Shown: positions 1 through 10,788, counted from the stretch's first letter. The stretch is 64,000 nucleotides of DNA from Pseudoxanthomonas suwonensis J47 (GCF_000513955.1 NZ_AZUZ01000015.1:31988-95987), one strand, 5' to 3'. Program-made: numbers and translations. Notes: generated by a model from the letters alone, not told the origin.

Positions 1-2
1 TG

Positions 3-257
3 GTCGGCCTGCTGCTGGGCCACGCCTTCGATGCCGACTGGTTCCGCCTGCGCGAGCGCGAGAATCCCTATGCCGAGCTGGGCCTGACCCGCGAGGCCAG
101 CGACGCCGAGATCGACCAGGCCTACCGCCGGCTGATGTCCCAGTACCACCCGGACAAGGTCGCCGGCGCCGCCCCCGAGCTGCGCGAGCAGGCCGAAAAG
201 CGCGCCCGTGCCATCAACGCCGCCTACGACCGCATCCGCGCCCTGCGCCGCCGCTGA
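3..257 (+). CDS. membrane-anchored J-domain protein, 3' end (partial)
   Basis: Partial gene that enters from the left edge; 84 codons are visible. The first residues (GLLLGHAFDADWFRL) look like the end of an N-terminal membrane segment of the DjlA type. A compact J domain follows, with the diagnostic HPD tripeptide in YHPDK and a closing helix ending INAAYDRIRALRRR. J domains stimulate the ATPase of DnaK/Hsp70. There is no room for the TerB domain of classic DjlA between the anchor and the J domain, so this looks like a short DjlA-like co-chaperone on the inner membrane. The stop lies 42 bases before rpe on the same strand. Family assignment is firm; the substrate is unknown. Confidence 0.85.
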   Translation, partial: VGLLLGHAFDADWFRLRERENPYAELGLTREASDAEIDQAYRRLMSQYHPDKVAGAAPELREQAEKRARAINAAYDRIRALRRR

Positions 258-299
258 CCCCGGCGTCACGCCCCGTTCCCCGCCTTGCCCGAGCCGACC

Positions 300-986
300 A
301 TGCAGCCCACCGTCATCGCCCCGTCCATCCTCTCGGCCGACTTCGCCCGCCTGGGCGAGGAAGTGGACAACGTCCTGGCCGCCGGCGCCGACTGGGTCCA
401 TTTCGACGTGATGGACAACCATTACGTGCCCAACCTGACGATCGGCCCGATGGTCTGCCAGGCGCTGCGCAACCACGGCGTCCAGGCCTTCATCGACGTG
501 CACCTGATGGTGGAGCCGGTGGACCGCATCGTCCCGGACTTCGCCGCCGCCGGCGCCAACCTCATCAGCTTCCACCCGGAAGCCAGCCGCCACGTCCACC
601 GCACCATCCAGCTGATCAGGTCGCACGGCTGCCAGGCCGGCCTGGTGCTCAACCCGGCCACGCCGGTCGAGGTGCTGGACTGGGTGCTGGAGGACCTGGA
701 CCTGGTGATGCTGATGTCGGTGAACCCCGGCTTCGGCGGCCAGTCCTTCATCCCGTCCAGCCTGGACAAGCTGCGCGCGGTGCGGGCGATGATCGACAAG
801 ACCGGCAAGCCGATCCGGCTGGAGATCGATGGCGGGGTCAAGGCCGACAACATCGGCCAGATCGCCGCCGCCGGCGCCGACACCTTCGTCGCCGGCTCGG
901 CGATCTTCACCGCCCCGCGCACCCGCGAGGCCTACGCGGACACCATCGCGAGGATGAAGGCCGCGGTGGACGCCGCGCGCGGCTGA
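300..986 (+). CDS. rpe: ribulose-phosphate 3-epimerase
   Basis: Interconverts D-ribulose 5-phosphate and D-xylulose 5-phosphate in the cytosolic pentose phosphate pathway. The 228-residue protein has the normal family length. Metal-binding residues are visible as H34 and D36 in VHFDVMDN, the His of DVHLMVEP, and the catalytic Asp of EIDGGV; the phosphate loop GSAIF follows. An in-frame TTG lies 15 bases upstream, but the ATG at 300 gives the standard N terminus ([15 protein letters not shown]). It lies 42 bases after the J-domain gene and may share its transcript. Confidence 0.97.
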   Translation: MQPTVIAPSILSADFARLGEEVDNVLAAGADWVHFDVMDNHYVPNLTIGPMVCQALRNHGVQAFIDVHLMVEPVDRIVPDFAAAGANLISFHPEASRHVHRTIQLIRSHGCQAGLVLNPATPVEVLDWVLEDLDLVMLMSVNPGFGGQSFIPSSLDKLRAVRAMIDKTGKPIRLEIDGGVKADNIGQIAAAGADTFVAGSAIFTAPRTREAYADTIARMKAAVDAARG

Positions 987-1166
987 CCCGACCGGGCGGG
1001 TGCCCGGCGCCTGCCTGTTCGGCGCTCCGGCCCGCGAAGCGCCGGTTGCCCCGCCGCACGTACGCCGATCCCGCCGCCGGGGCGTGACCGCGTGGCGACG
1101 CCGGTTCACGGCCCGCCGGCGCTGCCATTGCTAGCCTGCCGGACCGCTTCCCCCCGCAGGCTGCCC

Positions 1167-2138
1167 ATGACCCAACCCCGCGTGCCGGCCACGATCTGGC
1201 TGCTGCTCAACGGCAAGTCCGCCGGCGACGACGCCTTGCGCGAAGCGGTGGCGGCACTGCGCGACCGCGGCACGCCGGTGCAGGTGCGGGTGCTGTGGGA
1301 GCCCGGCGACGCGGCCCGCTACGTGGACGAAGCCATGGCCGCCGGTGCGGCGACGGTGGTCGCTGCCGGCGGCGACGGCACCCTGGGCGAGGTCGCCGCC
1401 GTGCTGGCGCGGCTGCAGTTGCCGGCCGCGGACACGCCGGCGCTGGGCCTGGTGCCGCTGGGTACGGCCAACGATTTCGCCACTGCCGCCGGGTTGCCGC
1501 AGGACCCGGGCGAGGCCCTGTCCCTGGTCGCCGCTGGGCCCCCGACGCCGCTGGACCTGCTGCGCGTGGAGGCCGACGGCACCGAGCACTGGTGCGCCAA
1601 CCTGGCCAGCGGCGGCTTCGGCACCGAGGTCACGGTGGAGACCGACGAGGGCCTGAAAAAGCTGCTCGGCGGCCTGGCCTACCTGGTCACCGGGATCGCG
1701 AAACTGGGCCGGATCGAACCGCTGCCGGTGCGCCTGCGCGGGCCAGGCTTCGACTGGGAGGGCGGGATGATCGCGCTGGGCCTGGGCAACGGCCGCCAGG
1801 CCGGCGGCGGGCAGCCGCTGTGCCCGGAGGCGGTGGTCGACGACGGCCTGCTCGACCTCACCGTGATCCCCGAGCTGTCCGGCGAACTGCTGGCCACCCT
1901 CGGCACGGTGGTGGCGCAGGGCCAGCATGCGGCGCTGGAGCGCAGCGCGGTGCGCACGCGGCTGGCCCGGGTCGAGGTGGAATCGCTGGACGGCGAGCTG
2001 ACCCTCAACCTCGACGGCGAGCCGGTGGCCGCGCGCCGCTTCCGCGTCGAATGCGTGCCCGGCCGGCTGCGCATGCACCTGCCGCCGGACAGCCCGCTGC
2101 TGTCGCCGTCCGGCCCCCGCGGGTCGCGACCTTCCTGA
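1167..2138 (+). CDS. yegS: diacylglycerol/lipid kinase, YegS type
   Basis: Probable lipid kinase of the DAGK catalytic (DgkA/YegS-BmrU) superfamily, which phosphorylates lipid hydroxyls at the membrane surface. The 323-residue protein begins with an ATP-binding half ([10 protein letters not shown]) and carries the nucleotide motif GGDGTLGEV at residues 69-77, then GTANDFA near residue 99. The C-terminal half has the beta-sandwich features of YegS (GFGTEVTVE, then NLDGEPV near the end). An in-frame ATG 75 bases earlier exists, but the ATG at 1167 matches the usual family N terminus. It stands alone between rpe and trpE. The exact lipid substrate cannot be read from sequence. Confidence 0.88.
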   Translation: MTQPRVPATIWLLLNGKSAGDDALREAVAALRDRGTPVQVRVLWEPGDAARYVDEAMAAGAATVVAAGGDGTLGEVAAVLARLQLPAADTPALGLVPLGTANDFATAAGLPQDPGEALSLVAAGPPTPLDLLRVEADGTEHWCANLASGGFGTEVTVETDEGLKKLLGGLAYLVTGIAKLGRIEPLPVRLRGPGFDWEGGMIALGLGNGRQAGGGQPLCPEAVVDDGLLDLTVIPELSGELLATLGTVVAQGQHAALERSAVRTRLARVEVESLDGELTLNLDGEPVAARRFRVECVPGRLRMHLPPDSPLLSPSGPRGSRPS

Positions 2139-2323
2139 CGCCCCCCGGCGCCGCGCCACCGTTGCCCCCGTAACGGCTGCGCGTCCGCGCCGATGCGGGT
2201 AAAGTGGGCCCATGTTCGGCCAGACGATCAGGCTCCAACCTTCCTCCGCGCGCCTGTGCTGGCGATGGCGGCCGCATGCCGTCGTCACCCGCCATGCCCT
2301 GATCCACTGGAAGGAAGCCTCCC

Positions 2324-3799
2324 TTGGTCACGCCCGAGCAGTTCCAGCAGCACGCCGCTGAAGCCCGTTACAACCGCATCCCCGTCGTCCGCGAGGTGAT
2401 GTCCGACCTGGACACGCCGCTTTCGGTCTACCTGAAGCTGGCCGACGCCCCGCACACCTACCTGTTCGAATCGGTCGAGGGCGGCGAACGCTTCGGCCGT
2501 TACTCGATCATCGGCCTGCCGGCGCGGCGCACCGTCGCCTTCCGCGGCCACACCATGGAAGTGCGCGAGCACGGCCAGGTGGTGGAGACGCGCGAAGTCG
2601 CCGATCCGTTCGCCGAGGTCGAGGCGCTGCGCGCCGCCTACCAGGTGCCGAAGCTGGAAGGCCTGCCGGGCTTCACCGGCGGCCTGGTCGGCTGGTTCGG
2701 CTTCGAGTGCATCGGCTACATCGAGCCGCGCCTGGCCGGCGGCGGCAAGCGCGACGAGCTGGGCACACCGGACATCCACCTGATGCTCTCCGAAGAGCTG
2801 GCGGTGTTCGACAACCTCAAGGGCCGGCTGTACCTGGTCGTGCACGCCGACCCGCGCCTGCCCGGTTCCTGGGACGCGGCGCAGGCGCGCCTGGACGCCC
2901 TGGTCGACAAGCTGCGCCAGCCCGGCAGCTACCCGGTGCCGTTGAGCCGCGACGTGCTCGACGAGAGCCACTTCGTCTCCGGCTTCACCCGCGAAGGCTT
3001 CATCGAGGCGGTGGAGAAGTCGAAGGAATACATCCGCGCCGGCGACGTGTTCCAGGTGGTGCTGAGCCAGCGCCTGAGCGTGCCGTTCAACGCGCGCCCG
3101 GTCGACGTGTACCGCGCGCTGCGCGCGCTCAATCCGTCGCCGTACATGTATTTCCTCGACACCGGCGAAGTGCAGGTGGTCGGCTCCTCGCCGGAGATCC
3201 TGGTGCGCCTGCAGGGCGGCGAGGTCACCGTGCGCCCGATCGCCGGCACCCGCCCGCGTGGCCGCACGCCGGAGGAGGACCTGGCGCTGGAGCAGGACCT
3301 GCTGGCCGATCCGAAGGAACTGGCCGAGCACGTGATGCTGATCGACCTGGGCCGGAACGATGTCGGCCGGGTCTCGCAGGCCGGCACGGTCGAGGTCGGC
3401 GAGCGCTTCGTGATCGAGCGCTACAGCCACGTCATGCACATCGTCAGCGAGGTCACCGGCGCGCTGCTGCCGGGCCTGTCCTATGCCGACGTGCTGCGCG
3501 CGACGTTCCCGGCCGGCACGGTCAGCGGCGCGCCGAAGATCCGCGCGCTGGAAGTGATCCGCGAGCTGGAGCCGATCAAGCGCAATGTCTATGCCGGCAG
3601 CATCGGCTACATCGGCTGGCATGGCGACGCCGATACCGCCATCGCCATCCGCACCGCCGTGATCAAGGACGGCCGCCTGCACGTGCAGGCCGGCGCGGGC
3701 ATCGTCTACGACTCCGATCCGCAGAAGGAGTGGGACGAGACCATGAACAAGGGCCGCGCGCTGTTCCGCGCGGTGGCCCAGGCCGCGCAGGGACTATGA
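2324..3799 (+). CDS. trpE: anthranilate synthase component I
   Basis: Converts chorismate to anthranilate, the first committed step of tryptophan synthesis, using ammonia delivered by TrpG. The 491-residue protein carries the chorismate-binding fold with NPSPYMYFLD, PIAGTRPRGRTPEED, HVMLIDLGRNDVGRV and TFPAGTVSGAPK in order. The start is a TTG preceded by AAGGAAG at 2311-2317; no nearby ATG is better placed. No tandem-Trp leader peptide or obvious attenuator was seen in the 185 bases upstream. The stop overlaps a short in-frame ATG and the next gene follows within 24 bases, so trpE, the SIMPL gene and trpG look like one operon. Confidence 0.97.
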   Translation: MVTPEQFQQHAAEARYNRIPVVREVMSDLDTPLSVYLKLADAPHTYLFESVEGGERFGRYSIIGLPARRTVAFRGHTMEVREHGQVVETREVADPFAEVEALRAAYQVPKLEGLPGFTGGLVGWFGFECIGYIEPRLAGGGKRDELGTPDIHLMLSEELAVFDNLKGRLYLVVHADPRLPGSWDAAQARLDALVDKLRQPGSYPVPLSRDVLDESHFVSGFTREGFIEAVEKSKEYIRAGDVFQVVLSQRLSVPFNARPVDVYRALRALNPSPYMYFLDTGEVQVVGSSPEILVRLQGGEVTVRPIAGTRPRGRTPEEDLALEQDLLADPKELAEHVMLIDLGRNDVGRVSQAGTVEVGERFVIERYSHVMHIVSEVTGALLPGLSYADVLRATFPAGTVSGAPKIRALEVIRELEPIKRNVYAGSIGYIGWHGDADTAIAIRTAVIKDGRLHVQAGAGIVYDSDPQKEWDETMNKGRALFRAVAQAAQGL

Positions 3800-3822
3800 A
3801 GACCACACCACGGAGGCCAGGC

Positions 3823-4545
3823 ATGAAGGCAATCATCGCCACGCTGCTGCTGTCGTCGCTGGCGTTCGGAGCGCAGGCCCAGTCGATCAGTGGCGCGCCT
3901 TTCATCGCCGTGCATGGCAAGGCGAAGGCGGAGGTGGTGCCGGACATCTTCCCGCTCCACGTCACCCTGTCGGAAACGAGCAAGGACGCGGCCAGGACCC
4001 AGCGCCAGATCGAGTCGCTGGCCCAGCGCGTGCTCGAGCTGGCGCAGGGGCTGGGGCTGGAAGACCGCGACATCGATATCTCCAACCTCGATGTCGAGCC
4101 CGAGTACCGCTACAACGACCGGGACGATACCCAGGTGTTCCTCGGCAACACCTACGAGCGCCAGGTGAAGCTGCGGTTCCGCAGGCTCGCCGACCTGCAG
4201 GCGATGATCTCGTCGCTGCCAGCGGCCACCCAGCTCCAGCTCAGCACAGGCCGGTTCGAGCTGGCCCGTTCCGACGAGCTGCGCAAGGAACTGCTGGCGG
4301 CCGCGGTCGAGGATGCGCGCGGCACCGCCGAGGCCATGGCCACCTCGGTCGGCCGGCGCCTCGGTACCGTCCACAACATCTCCAACCAGGGCTTCAACGT
4401 CCGTTACGCCACGTCAGGCGAAGGCGTCGAACTGGACAGCATCGCGGTGACGGGAAGCCGCGTCGCCGCGGCCCCGACGGTGTTGAAGGAGGGCAGCATC
4501 GAGCTCACCCAGGACGTCTACATCATCTACACCCTGGTCGAGTGA
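3823..4545 (+). CDS. SIMPL (DUF541) periplasmic protein
   Basis: 240-residue secreted protein of the SIMPL/DUF541 family (related to YggE and BP26). It opens with a clear signal peptide ([20 protein letters not shown]), then the family pattern of an N-terminal beta strand ([15 protein letters not shown]) and the C-terminal region ending [14 protein letters not shown]. Members form channel-like or oxidative-stress-related periplasmic assemblies, but no enzymatic role is established. The start has GGAGG at 3812-3816. It sits between trpE and trpG, 23 bases after the first and 10 before the second. This is an unusual insertion for a tryptophan operon and implies co-transcription rather than shared function. 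Confidence 0.88.
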   Translation: MKAIIATLLLSSLAFGAQAQSISGAPFIAVHGKAKAEVVPDIFPLHVTLSETSKDAARTQRQIESLAQRVLELAQGLGLEDRDIDISNLDVEPEYRYNDRDDTQVFLGNTYERQVKLRFRRLADLQAMISSLPAATQLQLSTGRFELARSDELRKELLAAAVEDARGTAEAMATSVGRRLGTVHNISNQGFNVRYATSGEGVELDSIAVTGSRVAAAPTVLKEGSIELTQDVYIIYTLVE

Positions 4546-4555
4546 GGCCGTCGCA

Positions 4556-5134
4556 ATGCTCCTGATGATCGACAACTACGACAGCTTCACCTTCAACCTC
4601 GTGCAGTACCTGCAGGCGCTGGGCGCGGAGGTGAAGGTGGTGCGCAACGACGCGCTGACGGTGGACGGGATCGCGAAGCTCGCCCCGGAGCGGATCGTGA
4701 TCTCGCCCGGTCCGTGCACGCCCAACGAGGCAGGCGTGTCGCTGGAGGTGATCGAAAAGCTCGGTGCGACGACGCCGATCCTCGGCGTGTGCCTGGGCCA
4801 CCAGAGCATCGGCCAGGCCTACGGTGGCAACGTCATCCGCGCCGGCCGGATCATGCACGGCAAGACCTCGGCGATCCGCCACGAGGGCAAGGGCGTGTTC
4901 GCCGGCCTGCCGGACGGCTACGAGGCCACCCGCTACCACTCGCTGGTGGTGGAGAAGTCCACGCTGCCGGAATGCCTGGAGATCACCGCCTGGACCGAGA
5001 ACGAGGACGGCTCGTTCGAGGAGATCATGGGCCTGCGCCACCGCGAACACCCGGTGGAAGGCGTGCAGTTCCACCCCGAATCGATCCTCACCGAGCACGG
5101 CCACGCGCTGCTGCGGAATTTCCTCGAGCGCTGA
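4556..5134 (+). CDS. trpG: anthranilate synthase component II (glutamine amidotransferase)
   Basis: Class I glutamine amidotransferase subunit that hydrolyses glutamine and channels ammonia to TrpE. The 192-residue protein has the nucleophile Cys in GVCLGHQSI (about residue 79), the oxyanion motif [11 protein letters not shown], and the catalytic His-Glu in VQFHPESI. It could in principle also serve as PabA for p-aminobenzoate, since many gammaproteobacterial TrpG proteins are amphibolic. trpD and trpC, which commonly follow trpG in Xanthomonas, are not next to it here; the next gene is on the other strand. Confidence 0.96.
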   Translation: MLLMIDNYDSFTFNLVQYLQALGAEVKVVRNDALTVDGIAKLAPERIVISPGPCTPNEAGVSLEVIEKLGATTPILGVCLGHQSIGQAYGGNVIRAGRIMHGKTSAIRHEGKGVFAGLPDGYEATRYHSLVVEKSTLPECLEITAWTENEDGSFEEIMGLRHREHPVEGVQFHPESILTEHGHALLRNFLER

Positions 5135-5211
5135 GCCTCGCCGCGGGCGGAACGCCCGCACCCGGCGCCGGACCGCCTGTGCCGAGGCGATCCGGGCGGG
5201 CGCCTGCCGGC

Positions 5212-5466
5212 TCAGGCGCGCACGATGAAGTCGATCACCACCGCCCCGGGTGCCTGCTGGCGGTAGGCGATCCCGATGCGATCGCCGAAGCGGGTCGCGA
5301 TCTGGTCGAGCAGCGGCAGGGGGTCGTGGTCGTTGACGAAGCGCATCGCCTCGCCGGGTTCGAGCGCACCGAGCGCGCCGAAGATGGCGGAGTGGCGGAA
5401 GCGTCGCGCGATGCCGCGGGCGTCGAAGGGATGGGCGGTGTACTCGGTGCTGTCGGGGGCGCTCAT
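5212..5466 (-). CDS. DUF2249 domain protein
   Basis: Small 84-residue cytosolic protein of the DUF2249 family. The body DARGIARRFRHSAIFGAL...LEPGEAMRFVNDHDPLPLLDQ carries the family hallmark VNDHDP. DUF2249 proteins resemble TusA/SirA folds and often occur beside denitrification or hemerythrin genes, but no biochemical role is fixed. The ATG complement at 5464-5466 has an AGGAG-type ribosome site a few bases upstream on the minus strand. A longer in-frame reading to 5709 exists but has shadow-like composition and overlaps the GtrA gene, so the short form is preferred. Confidence 0.82.
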   Translation of the reverse strand: MSAPDSTEYTAHPFDARGIARRFRHSAIFGALGALEPGEAMRFVNDHDPLPLLDQIATRFGDRIGIAYRQQAPGAVVIDFIVRA

Positions 5467-5558
5467 GGCAGGCTCCTGGAAGGGGAGCCCAGCCTGCGGC
5501 CACCGCCGCGTGCGCGCCCTGACGCAGGTCAACGCCGGCGACGATCCTGTCCCCGGCG

Positions 5559-5942
5559 TCAGCGATAGACGAGATGCCGCATCAGGAAGAAGTTGGCCAT
5601 CGCCAGGCCCGCCTCGACCACCGGCTTGGCCAGCCAGGCCTGGCGCAGGCCCAGGTGCGCCTCGACCGCGGCCACCAGCAGGGTGCTGATCGCGGTCATC
5701 ACCAGCCATAGCGCCCAGAAGCGGGCGAAGCGGCGCCAGCCGAGCCGGTGGCCGTCGTCATCAGCGAAGGTGTAACGGCCGTTTAGCCAGAAGCCGAGCA
5801 TGGCGCCGGCGGTGCGCCCGGCCAGGTTGGCTGGCGCAGGGGCGATGCCCAGCGCGGTGAGGACCACGAACACCGCCCAGTCCACCACCAGCTGCAGCAC
5901 GCCGAAGACGAGGTAATGGCTGCCCTGGCGGATGAGTCGCAT
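5559..5942 (-). CDS. GtrA-family membrane protein
   Basis: 128-residue integral membrane protein with four predicted hydrophobic segments (HYLVFGVLQLVVDWAVFVVL, then the stretch around AGAMLGFWLNGRYTF, then FWALWLVMTAISTLLVAAV, then VVEAGLAMANFFLMRHLVY). The FWLNGRYTF element is typical of GtrA, a family that helps flip polyprenyl-phosphate-linked sugars. The start chosen (MRLIRQGSHY) is the one beginning at the first transmembrane segment. It stands alone, divergent from glmU. A second GtrA-type gene occurs in the polysaccharide island at 56692, so this one may serve another glycolipid. Confidence 0.8.
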   Translation of the reverse strand: MRLIRQGSHYLVFGVLQLVVDWAVFVVLTALGIAPAPANLAGRTAGAMLGFWLNGRYTFADDDGHRLGWRRFARFWALWLVMTAISTLLVAAVEAHLGLRQAWLAKPVVEAGLAMANFFLMRHLVYR

Positions 5943-6089
5943 CGATCGGTTCCGGTCGGCCGCTCGGCAGGCGGGGAGCGCCATTGTAGAAGCCAGCCGC
6001 ACGGCCCCGGAAGCCAGCCGGTCGGCTTCCGTTCACAGCCGTGAGGGCGGGCACGGCCGCCGGGCGGACGCGTCCACGCGCCGCCGAAG

Positions 6090-6095
6090 TAGAAT
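6090..6095 (+). promoter_or_regulatory. -10 element of the glmU promoter
   Basis: TAGAAT in the context AAGTAGAATCGG, 28 bases before the glmU start. The same GTAGAAT box precedes glmS, the cds1-like gene and the metB-type gene in this window, which supports a real housekeeping promoter class. No convincing -35 was seen. Confidence 0.55.
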
Positions 6096-6122
6096 CGGCG
6101 CACCCGGAAGAACGGACAGACC

Positions 6123-7496
6123 ATGACCCAGGCGTTGCACGTGGTGATCCTCGCCGCCGGCGAGGGCAAGCGGATGAAGTCCTCGCTCCCCAAGGTGCTG
6201 CAGCCGGTCGGCGGGCGGCCGATGCTGGCGCACGTGATCGCCACGGCGCGCGCGCTGCAGCCGGAAGGCATCCACGTGGTCTACGGGCATGGCGGCGAGG
6301 CGGTGCGTGCCGCGTTCGCCGGGCAGGAAGACCTGCACTGGTACGAGCAGGCCGAGCAACTGGGCACCGGTCACGCGGTGCAGCAGGCGATGCCGGGCAT
6401 CCCCGCGGCGTGCGACGTGCTGGTGCTGTACGGCGACGTGCCGCTGACCCGGCCGGAGACGCTGGCGCGGCTGCGCGATGCGCCGGGCCTGCTGCGCGTG
6501 CTGGTTGCCGACCTGGAGGACCCGACCGGGTACGGCCGCATCGTCCGCGACCTGGAAGGCCGGGTCGCCGCGATCGTCGAGCACCGCGATGCCGACGAGG
6601 AACAGCGCCGCATCCGCACCATCAACACCGGCATCATCGCCGCCGAATCCGATCCGCTGAAGCGCTGGCTGGCCCGGCTTTCCAGCGACAACGCGCAGGG
6701 CGAGTACTACCTGACCGACATCTTCGCCATGGCCGCGGCCGAGTACAACGCCGCGGAGATGGTGCTGGTGGCCGATCCGCTGGAGGCCGAGGGCGCCAAC
6801 GATCCCTGGCAGCTGGCCCAGCTCGAGCGCGCGTTCCAGCTGCGCTGCGCGCGGGACCTGTGCGCGCAGGGCGCGCGCCTGCTCGACCCGGTGCGCTTCG
6901 ACCAGCGCGGCAACGTGCGCGTGGGCCGCGACGTGGAGATCGACGCCAACGTGATCCTCGAAGGTGAGGTCGAACTGGGCGACGGCGTGCGCATCGGCCC
7001 GTTCGTGCGGCTCAAGGACGTGCGCCTGGGCCCGGGCACCGAGGTGCTCGCGCACTGCGACCTGGAAGGCGTGGTCACCGAGGGCGCGGCGACGATCGGC
7101 CCGTTCGCGCGCCTGCGCCAGGGCACGGTGCTGGCCGACGGCGTGCGCGTCGGCAACTTCGTCGAGACCAAGAAGGCGGTGCTGGGCGTGGGCAGCAAGG
7201 CCAACCACCTCACCTACCTGGGCGATGCGCAGGTCGGCGCCGGGGTCAACGTCGGCGCCGGCACCATCACCTGCAACTACGACGGCGTGAACAAGTCCGC
7301 CACGGTGATCGGCGACGGCGCCTTCATCGGCTCCAACTCCGCGCTGGTGGCGCCGGTGGAGATCGGTGCCGGAGCGACGATCGGCGCCGGTTCGGTCATC
7401 ACCCGCAACGCGCCGCCGGACGCGCTGACCGTCTCCCGCGCGCGCCAGAACACGATCGAAGGCTGGAAGCGGCCGGAGAAGAAGCCGAAGGCCTGA
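6123..7496 (+). CDS. glmU: bifunctional UDP-N-acetylglucosamine pyrophosphorylase / glucosamine-1-phosphate acetyltransferase
   Basis: Makes UDP-GlcNAc for peptidoglycan and LPS: acetylates GlcN-1-P, then transfers UMP from UTP. The 457-residue protein has the N-terminal uridyltransferase with [17 protein letters not shown] (residues 10-26) and GTGHAVQQ, then a left-handed beta helix of hexapeptide repeats (from about residue 255), and the acetyltransferase site with [13 protein letters not shown]. Length matches E. coli GlmU (456). glmS lies 8 kb downstream in the same orientation, separated by the minus-strand exporter operon. Confidence 0.97.
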   Translation: MTQALHVVILAAGEGKRMKSSLPKVLQPVGGRPMLAHVIATARALQPEGIHVVYGHGGEAVRAAFAGQEDLHWYEQAEQLGTGHAVQQAMPGIPAACDVLVLYGDVPLTRPETLARLRDAPGLLRVLVADLEDPTGYGRIVRDLEGRVAAIVEHRDADEEQRRIRTINTGIIAAESDPLKRWLARLSSDNAQGEYYLTDIFAMAAAEYNAAEMVLVADPLEAEGANDPWQLAQLERAFQLRCARDLCAQGARLLDPVRFDQRGNVRVGRDVEIDANVILEGEVELGDGVRIGPFVRLKDVRLGPGTEVLAHCDLEGVVTEGAATIGPFARLRQGTVLADGVRVGNFVETKKAVLGVGSKANHLTYLGDAQVGAGVNVGAGTITCNYDGVNKSATVIGDGAFIGSNSALVAPVEIGAGATIGAGSVITRNAPPDALTVSRARQNTIEGWKRPEKKPKA

Positions 7497-7545
7497 GCCG
7501 GGATTGACCTGCGGCCGCGGGGCCGCGGCGTGCTTCGTGCGTCGT

Positions 7546-7621
7546 CCCCGGGTGCGCTTCGCTTACCCGGGCTACGCACCACGAGATGTAGCCCGGACAA
7601 GGCCGAAGGCCGCATCCGGGG
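7546..7621. repeat. paired dispersed repeat hairpins
   Basis: Two adjacent hairpins in inverted orientation. The first is CCCGGGT ... ACCCGGG (7549-7570 region) and the second is TAGCCCGGA ... TCCGGG (about 7590-7620). Both carry the GTAGCCCGG core on opposite strands. This looks like the REP/BIME-type element widespread in enterobacterial and xanthomonad intergenic DNA. It sits between convergent glmU and the histidine kinase gene and may act as a transcript end or a folding site. Confidence 0.6.
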
Positions 7622-7718
7622 CAGGGGGGCTGCGGCCACGCATTGGTCCCTGGGCGATACAGTCCGGCGGTGACTCCGCAGCGCGTGGCGACGCGCCAGA
7701 CCTCGCCAGCGCCGCCGC

Positions 7719-9059
7719 TCAGTTCTCCGGCAGCATCACCGCCACGCACAGGCCGCCATCGGTGCGGTTCTGCAGCGACAGGCGGCCTCCGTGGGCCTCG
7801 ACGATCTCGCGGCACAGCGCCAGGCCCAGGCCGGTGCCGTTGCGCTTGGTTGAATAGAACGGCAGCAGCGCGTTCTGCAGCACCGCCTCGTTCATGCCGG
7901 GGCCGCGGTCCAGGACTTCGAGGCGGGTCCAGCCCGGGATGCGCAGCAGGCGCACGGTGACCTCGTCGCTGGGCGGATCGGCTTCGTCGCCGGCCTCGTG
8001 CGCGTTCTTGAGCAGGTTCAGCAGCGCCTGTTCCATCTGCGCCACGTCGACCTTGCCGGGCAGGTCCGGGGTCGAGGTTTCCAGGGTGAAGCCGATCTGC
8101 CGCTGCAGGCGGGCGAGGAACTCGCCCCATACCACCGGGTCCAGGCGCGGCTGCGGCAGCTTGGCGAAGCGCGCGTAACCGCGGATGAAGCCCTCGAGGT
8201 GCCGCGCACGGTCCTCGATCGTGGCGAACACCTCGCCCAGCCGCTCGGTGCGGCCGCGGCGCACCAGCTCGGCGCCGGAATGGGCCAGCGAGGCGATCGG
8301 CGCCAGCGAGTTGTTGAGCTCGTGGCTGATCACCCGGATCACCTTCTTCCAGGTCTGCACTTCCTGGCGGCGCAGTTCCGGGGTGAGCAGGCGCACCAGC
8401 AGCAGTTCGTGCGGGCGGCCGTTGAGGGTGAAGGTGCGGCGCGACAGGTGGTAGACCTGCTCGTCCTCGCCATCCTCGTCGGCGATCGAGAACAGGCTGT
8501 CGTTGCCGCGCGCCACCGCTTCCTGCAGCCCCGCCGGCAGCGATGCCAGCAGCTCGTCGATGCGCTGGCCTTCCAGCTTGTGGCCTTCGTTGAGCAGCTT
8601 GCGCGCGGCGACGTTGGCGTAGACCACGCGGCGGACCTGGTCGCCGCCGGCGGCCGACAGCAGCATCGCCACCGGCGTGTTCTGCACCATGGTGTCCAGC
8701 AGCAGCTCGCGCTGCACCAGGTCCTGGCGCTGCTGGCGCAGTACCTCGCCCAGCTCGGCGTGGGACTGGACCAGCTCGCCGATCTCGTCGTTGCTGTGCC
8801 AGTTGATGCCGAAGTTGAACTCGCCGTCGCGGTAGGTGTTGACGCTGCCGGCGAGGGCCCGGAACAGCGAGTTGAGCGGCGCCAGCGCGCGGTGCAGGCT
8901 CCACCACGCCAGGCCCAGCAGGATCAGGGTGGAACTGACCGCCACCACCCAGCCATGGTCGATCCAGTAGGCGAAGGTCCAGGGCAGCGCGGCAGCCAGC
9001 GCCAGCACCGGCAACAGGCGCAGAAAGAGGCGCAGGAACAGGCTGCGGCGGAGCTTCAT
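7719..9059 (-). CDS. sensor histidine kinase (NtrY-like)
   Basis: 446-residue inner-membrane sensor kinase. Two hydrophobic segments occur at about residues 12-32 and 37-53, leaving almost no periplasmic loop. A HAMP-like linker follows, then a PAS-like region (LLDTMVQNTPVAMLL), then the kinase core. Phospho-acceptor H246 lies in VISHELNNSLAPI, the N box in LLNLLKNAHEAG, G1 in DRGPGMNE, F in FYSTK and G2 in NGTGLGLAL. It ends the exporter operon, 10 bases after its response-regulator gene. The near absence of an extracytoplasmic domain suggests it senses a membrane or intramembrane signal, perhaps the cargo of the exporter encoded upstream. Confidence 0.92.
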   Translation of the reverse strand: MKLRRSLFLRLFLRLLPVLALAAALPWTFAYWIDHGWVVAVSSTLILLGLAWWSLHRALAPLNSLFRALAGSVNTYRDGEFNFGINWHSNDEIGELVQSHAELGEVLRQQRQDLVQRELLLDTMVQNTPVAMLLSAAGGDQVRRVVYANVAARKLLNEGHKLEGQRIDELLASLPAGLQEAVARGNDSLFSIADEDGEDEQVYHLSRRTFTLNGRPHELLLVRLLTPELRRQEVQTWKKVIRVISHELNNSLAPIASLAHSGAELVRRGRTERLGEVFATIEDRARHLEGFIRGYARFAKLPQPRLDPVVWGEFLARLQRQIGFTLETSTPDLPGKVDVAQMEQALLNLLKNAHEAGDEADPPSDEVTVRLLRIPGWTRLEVLDRGPGMNEAVLQNALLPFYSTKRNGTGLGLALCREIVEAHGGRLSLQNRTDGGLCVAVMLPEN

Positions 9060-9069
9060 GCCGGCTGCC

Positions 9070-10407
<1,338 letters not shown>

Positions 10408-10467
10408 GCAGCGCGGCAGTGGAGGGAAGAAGGGGGACAAGGCTACCTGTTCCCGGCCGGCCAGTGG

Positions 10468-10788
10468 CTAGCCGGGAACGCGGACGACCTGTCCGATGGT
10501 GTCCCGCGGCGGGATCATCGCCGACGCGGAGGCCGCGCGGCAGTCGCCGGCGACCGCTCCGCAGACCTGCAGCCGGCCCTGCGCGAGCGCGCCGAGGCCG
10601 GCCATCGGGTGCACCAGCAGGCCACCGGCCGGCGCGCGCGCCGGCCGGCCGGAGCCGCTGGTGGGCGCCAGCGGCAGCGCCCACGCCAGCCAGGCGGCGC
10701 CGGCCAGGACGGCCGCGGCGATCGCGTGCCGGACCAGGGCGCGGTCGACCGGCACGGCGCGGGAGCGGTTGGCGCTGCGGCGGCTCAT
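10468..10788 (-). CDS. small single-pass membrane protein in the exporter operon
   Basis: 106-residue protein of unknown family. A basic N terminus is followed by one hydrophobic segment (AIAAAVLAGAAWLAWALPLA, about residues 24-43) and a Pro/Gly/Ala-rich outer part with two cysteines (LQVCGAVAGDCRA). The ATG overlaps the stop of the preceding permease gene by four bases (ATGA at 10785-10788), which argues for translational coupling and a real gene. No recognised domain. Codon use is compatible with its neighbours, but the high GC makes this weak evidence. Confidence 0.55.
   Translation of the reverse strand: MSRRSANRSRAVPVDRALVRHAIAAAVLAGAAWLAWALPLAPTSGSGRPARAPAGGLLVHPMAGLGALAQGRLQVCGAVAGDCRAASASAMIPPRDTIGQVVRVPG

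Noticed and set aside
1131..2288. 385-codon minus-strand frame opposite the YegS-like gene
   Set aside because: Antisense shadow with no recognisable motif.
2139..2323. Trp leader peptide and attenuator before trpE
   Set aside because: No short frame with tandem Trp codons and no alternative hairpins followed by T-run were found.
5467..5709. Longer form of the DUF2249 protein
   Set aside because: The extension overlaps the GtrA gene in another frame and has shadow-like composition.
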